Assembly: GCA_013811855.1 (NCBI GenBank)
Contig: JACCUL010000524.1
Location: 1 to 6,086 of the forward strand
Reading direction: 5' to 3'
Source of the DNA: Acidimicrobiia bacterium
GTDB lineage: Bacteria > Actinomycetota > Acidimicrobiia > Acidimicrobiales > Ilumatobacteraceae
Length of the DNA: 6,086 nt
The number at the start of each line of letters is the position of its first letter. The first letter of the stretch is position 1. A program made the translations under genes and the position numbers. Shown in pieces: positions 5,572 through 6,086 of the stretch. Below the pieces are notes generated by a model. That model was not told the origin of the DNA. It was given only the letters and a program-made list of their open reading frames with translations, and searched no databases.

Positions 5572-6036
5572 ACCTCGCTCCCGTTCGACGCCCACCTCAT
5601 GGTCGTCGATCCCGACCCGATGATCGGACGGTGGGTCGACGCCGGCTGCGACATCGTCACGGTGCACGCCGAGGCCTGCACCCACCTGCACCGCACGCTC
5701 GGCGCGATCGGTGAGCTCGGCGTGCGGGCCGGCGTGGCGCTCAACCCGGCGACGCCACCCGCCCACGTCGAGCATGTCCTCGACGTCGTCGACCTGGTGC
5801 TGGTGATGACCGTCAACCCCGGGTGCGGCGGGCAGCGCTACCTGGCGAGCATGGAGTCCAAGATCGCGCAGGTCAGCGAGCTCGTCGCTCGATCGGGCCG
5901 AGACATCGAGATCGCCGTCGACGGCGGGATCAGCGCCGAGACGATCCGCAGTGCCTGGGAGGCCGGGGCGAGGACGTTCGTCTCCGGCAGCGCGCGTGAA
6001 GAAGGTACTCATGGCGGTGCTCGGGCTGTGCCGTGA
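5566..6036 (+). CDS. rpe: ribulose-phosphate 3-epimerase fragment (N-terminus missing, C-terminus disrupted)
   Basis: Intact, the enzyme interconverts ribulose 5-phosphate and xylulose 5-phosphate in the pentose phosphate or Calvin pathways, using a metal-dependent TIM barrel. Family sequence runs from HTSLPFDAHLM (from 5569; metal-ligand His in HLM), through TVHAEA, GVALNPATP and VLVMTVNPG, to AVDGGIS (catalytic and metal-binding Asp codon at 5920-5922) and GARTFVSGSA, ending at 5994. The first 60 or so residues, with the other metal-binding His and catalytic Asp, are missing at the 5566-5571 junction. After SGSA the frame reads REEGTHGGARAVP and stops at 6034-6036, unlike the usual final 15-20 residues, and no other frame restores them. 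The near-invariant GFGGQ reads GCGGQ (TGC at 5824-5826). The open frame extends back to 5518, but those bases are antisense to GAPDH. No functional product is expected. Confidence 0.88.
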   Translation: MHTSLPFDAHLMVVDPDPMIGRWVDAGCDIVTVHAEACTHLHRTLGAIGELGVRAGVALNPATPPAHVEHVLDVVDLVLVMTVNPGCGGQRYLASMESKIAQVSELVARSGRDIEIAVDGGISAETIRSAWEAGARTFVSGSAREEGTHGGARAVP

Positions 6037-6086
6037 GACGGTGGTCCGGGCGTGGGAGCTGCACGATGGGATCACGACGCCGGCGC
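6011..6086 (+). CDS. possible start of an unidentified gene (partial, off right edge)
   Basis: An ATG at 6011 is preceded by AGAAGG with a 5-base spacer and opens a frame (MAVLGLCRETVVRAWELHDG..., about 25 residues) that continues to the window end. An in-frame GTG at 5996 (VKKVL...) is also possible. The frame overlaps the tail of the disrupted epimerase in another frame. I do not recognise the protein, and the segment may be the far side of a second breakpoint, in which case the start could be illusory. Confidence 0.2.
   Translation, partial: MAVLGLCRETVVRAWELHDGITTPA

Noticed and set aside
5572..6075. Upstream extension of the GAPDH open frame to 6075
   Set aside because: The residues are not GAPDH-like and are the antisense of the epimerase fragment; the open frame is a by-product of high GC.

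Overview
The window is GC-rich throughout, uses GTG as well as ATG starts, and has G/C-heavy third codon positions. It encodes a lipoprotein-type sugar-binding protein. Together these suggest a high-GC actinobacterial-type genome, perhaps an uncultured Acidimicrobiia-like lineage. That placement is inference from composition and protein style only, and another high-GC phylum such as Chloroflexota is not excluded.

About 80% of the window is one compact minus-strand operon, read from right to left. It encodes a family 1 extracellular sugar-binding lipoprotein (4853-3486), a MalF-type permease (3489-2539, GTG start overlapping the upstream stop by 4 bp), a MalG-type permease (2528-1629, 10 bp gap), and a secreted glycoamylase-like protein (1608-58, 20 bp gap). 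The enzyme carries motifs of the glycoamylase region of cyclic beta-1,2-glucan synthases and of free-standing glycoamylase/GH144-like proteins. The simplest model is that it cuts a glucan or other glycan outside the membrane, the lipoprotein captures the oligosaccharides, and the two permeases import them. No ATPase, regulator or intracellular glycosidase is present, so a shared MsmX/UgpC-type ATPase encoded elsewhere is assumed. A further gene may begin at base 61 and run off the left edge.

The right-hand 1.1 kb is structurally abnormal. The C-terminal half of a glyceraldehyde-3-phosphate dehydrogenase gene (minus strand, 5571-5020) lies back to back with the C-terminal two thirds of a ribulose-phosphate 3-epimerase gene (plus strand, from 5566). 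Both genes lack their N-termini, and their breakpoints coincide at one 6-bp palindrome, GTGCAC, at 5566-5571. The epimerase also loses homology abruptly near 5994, just before its expected C-terminus. This looks like a chimeric inversion junction, either an amplification or assembly artefact or a real rearrangement, and not a natural divergent gene pair.

The 166 bp between the GAPDH fragment and the transporter operon holds several short hairpins but no convincing promoter. No tRNA, rRNA, CRISPR array, insertion sequence or integrase was seen.
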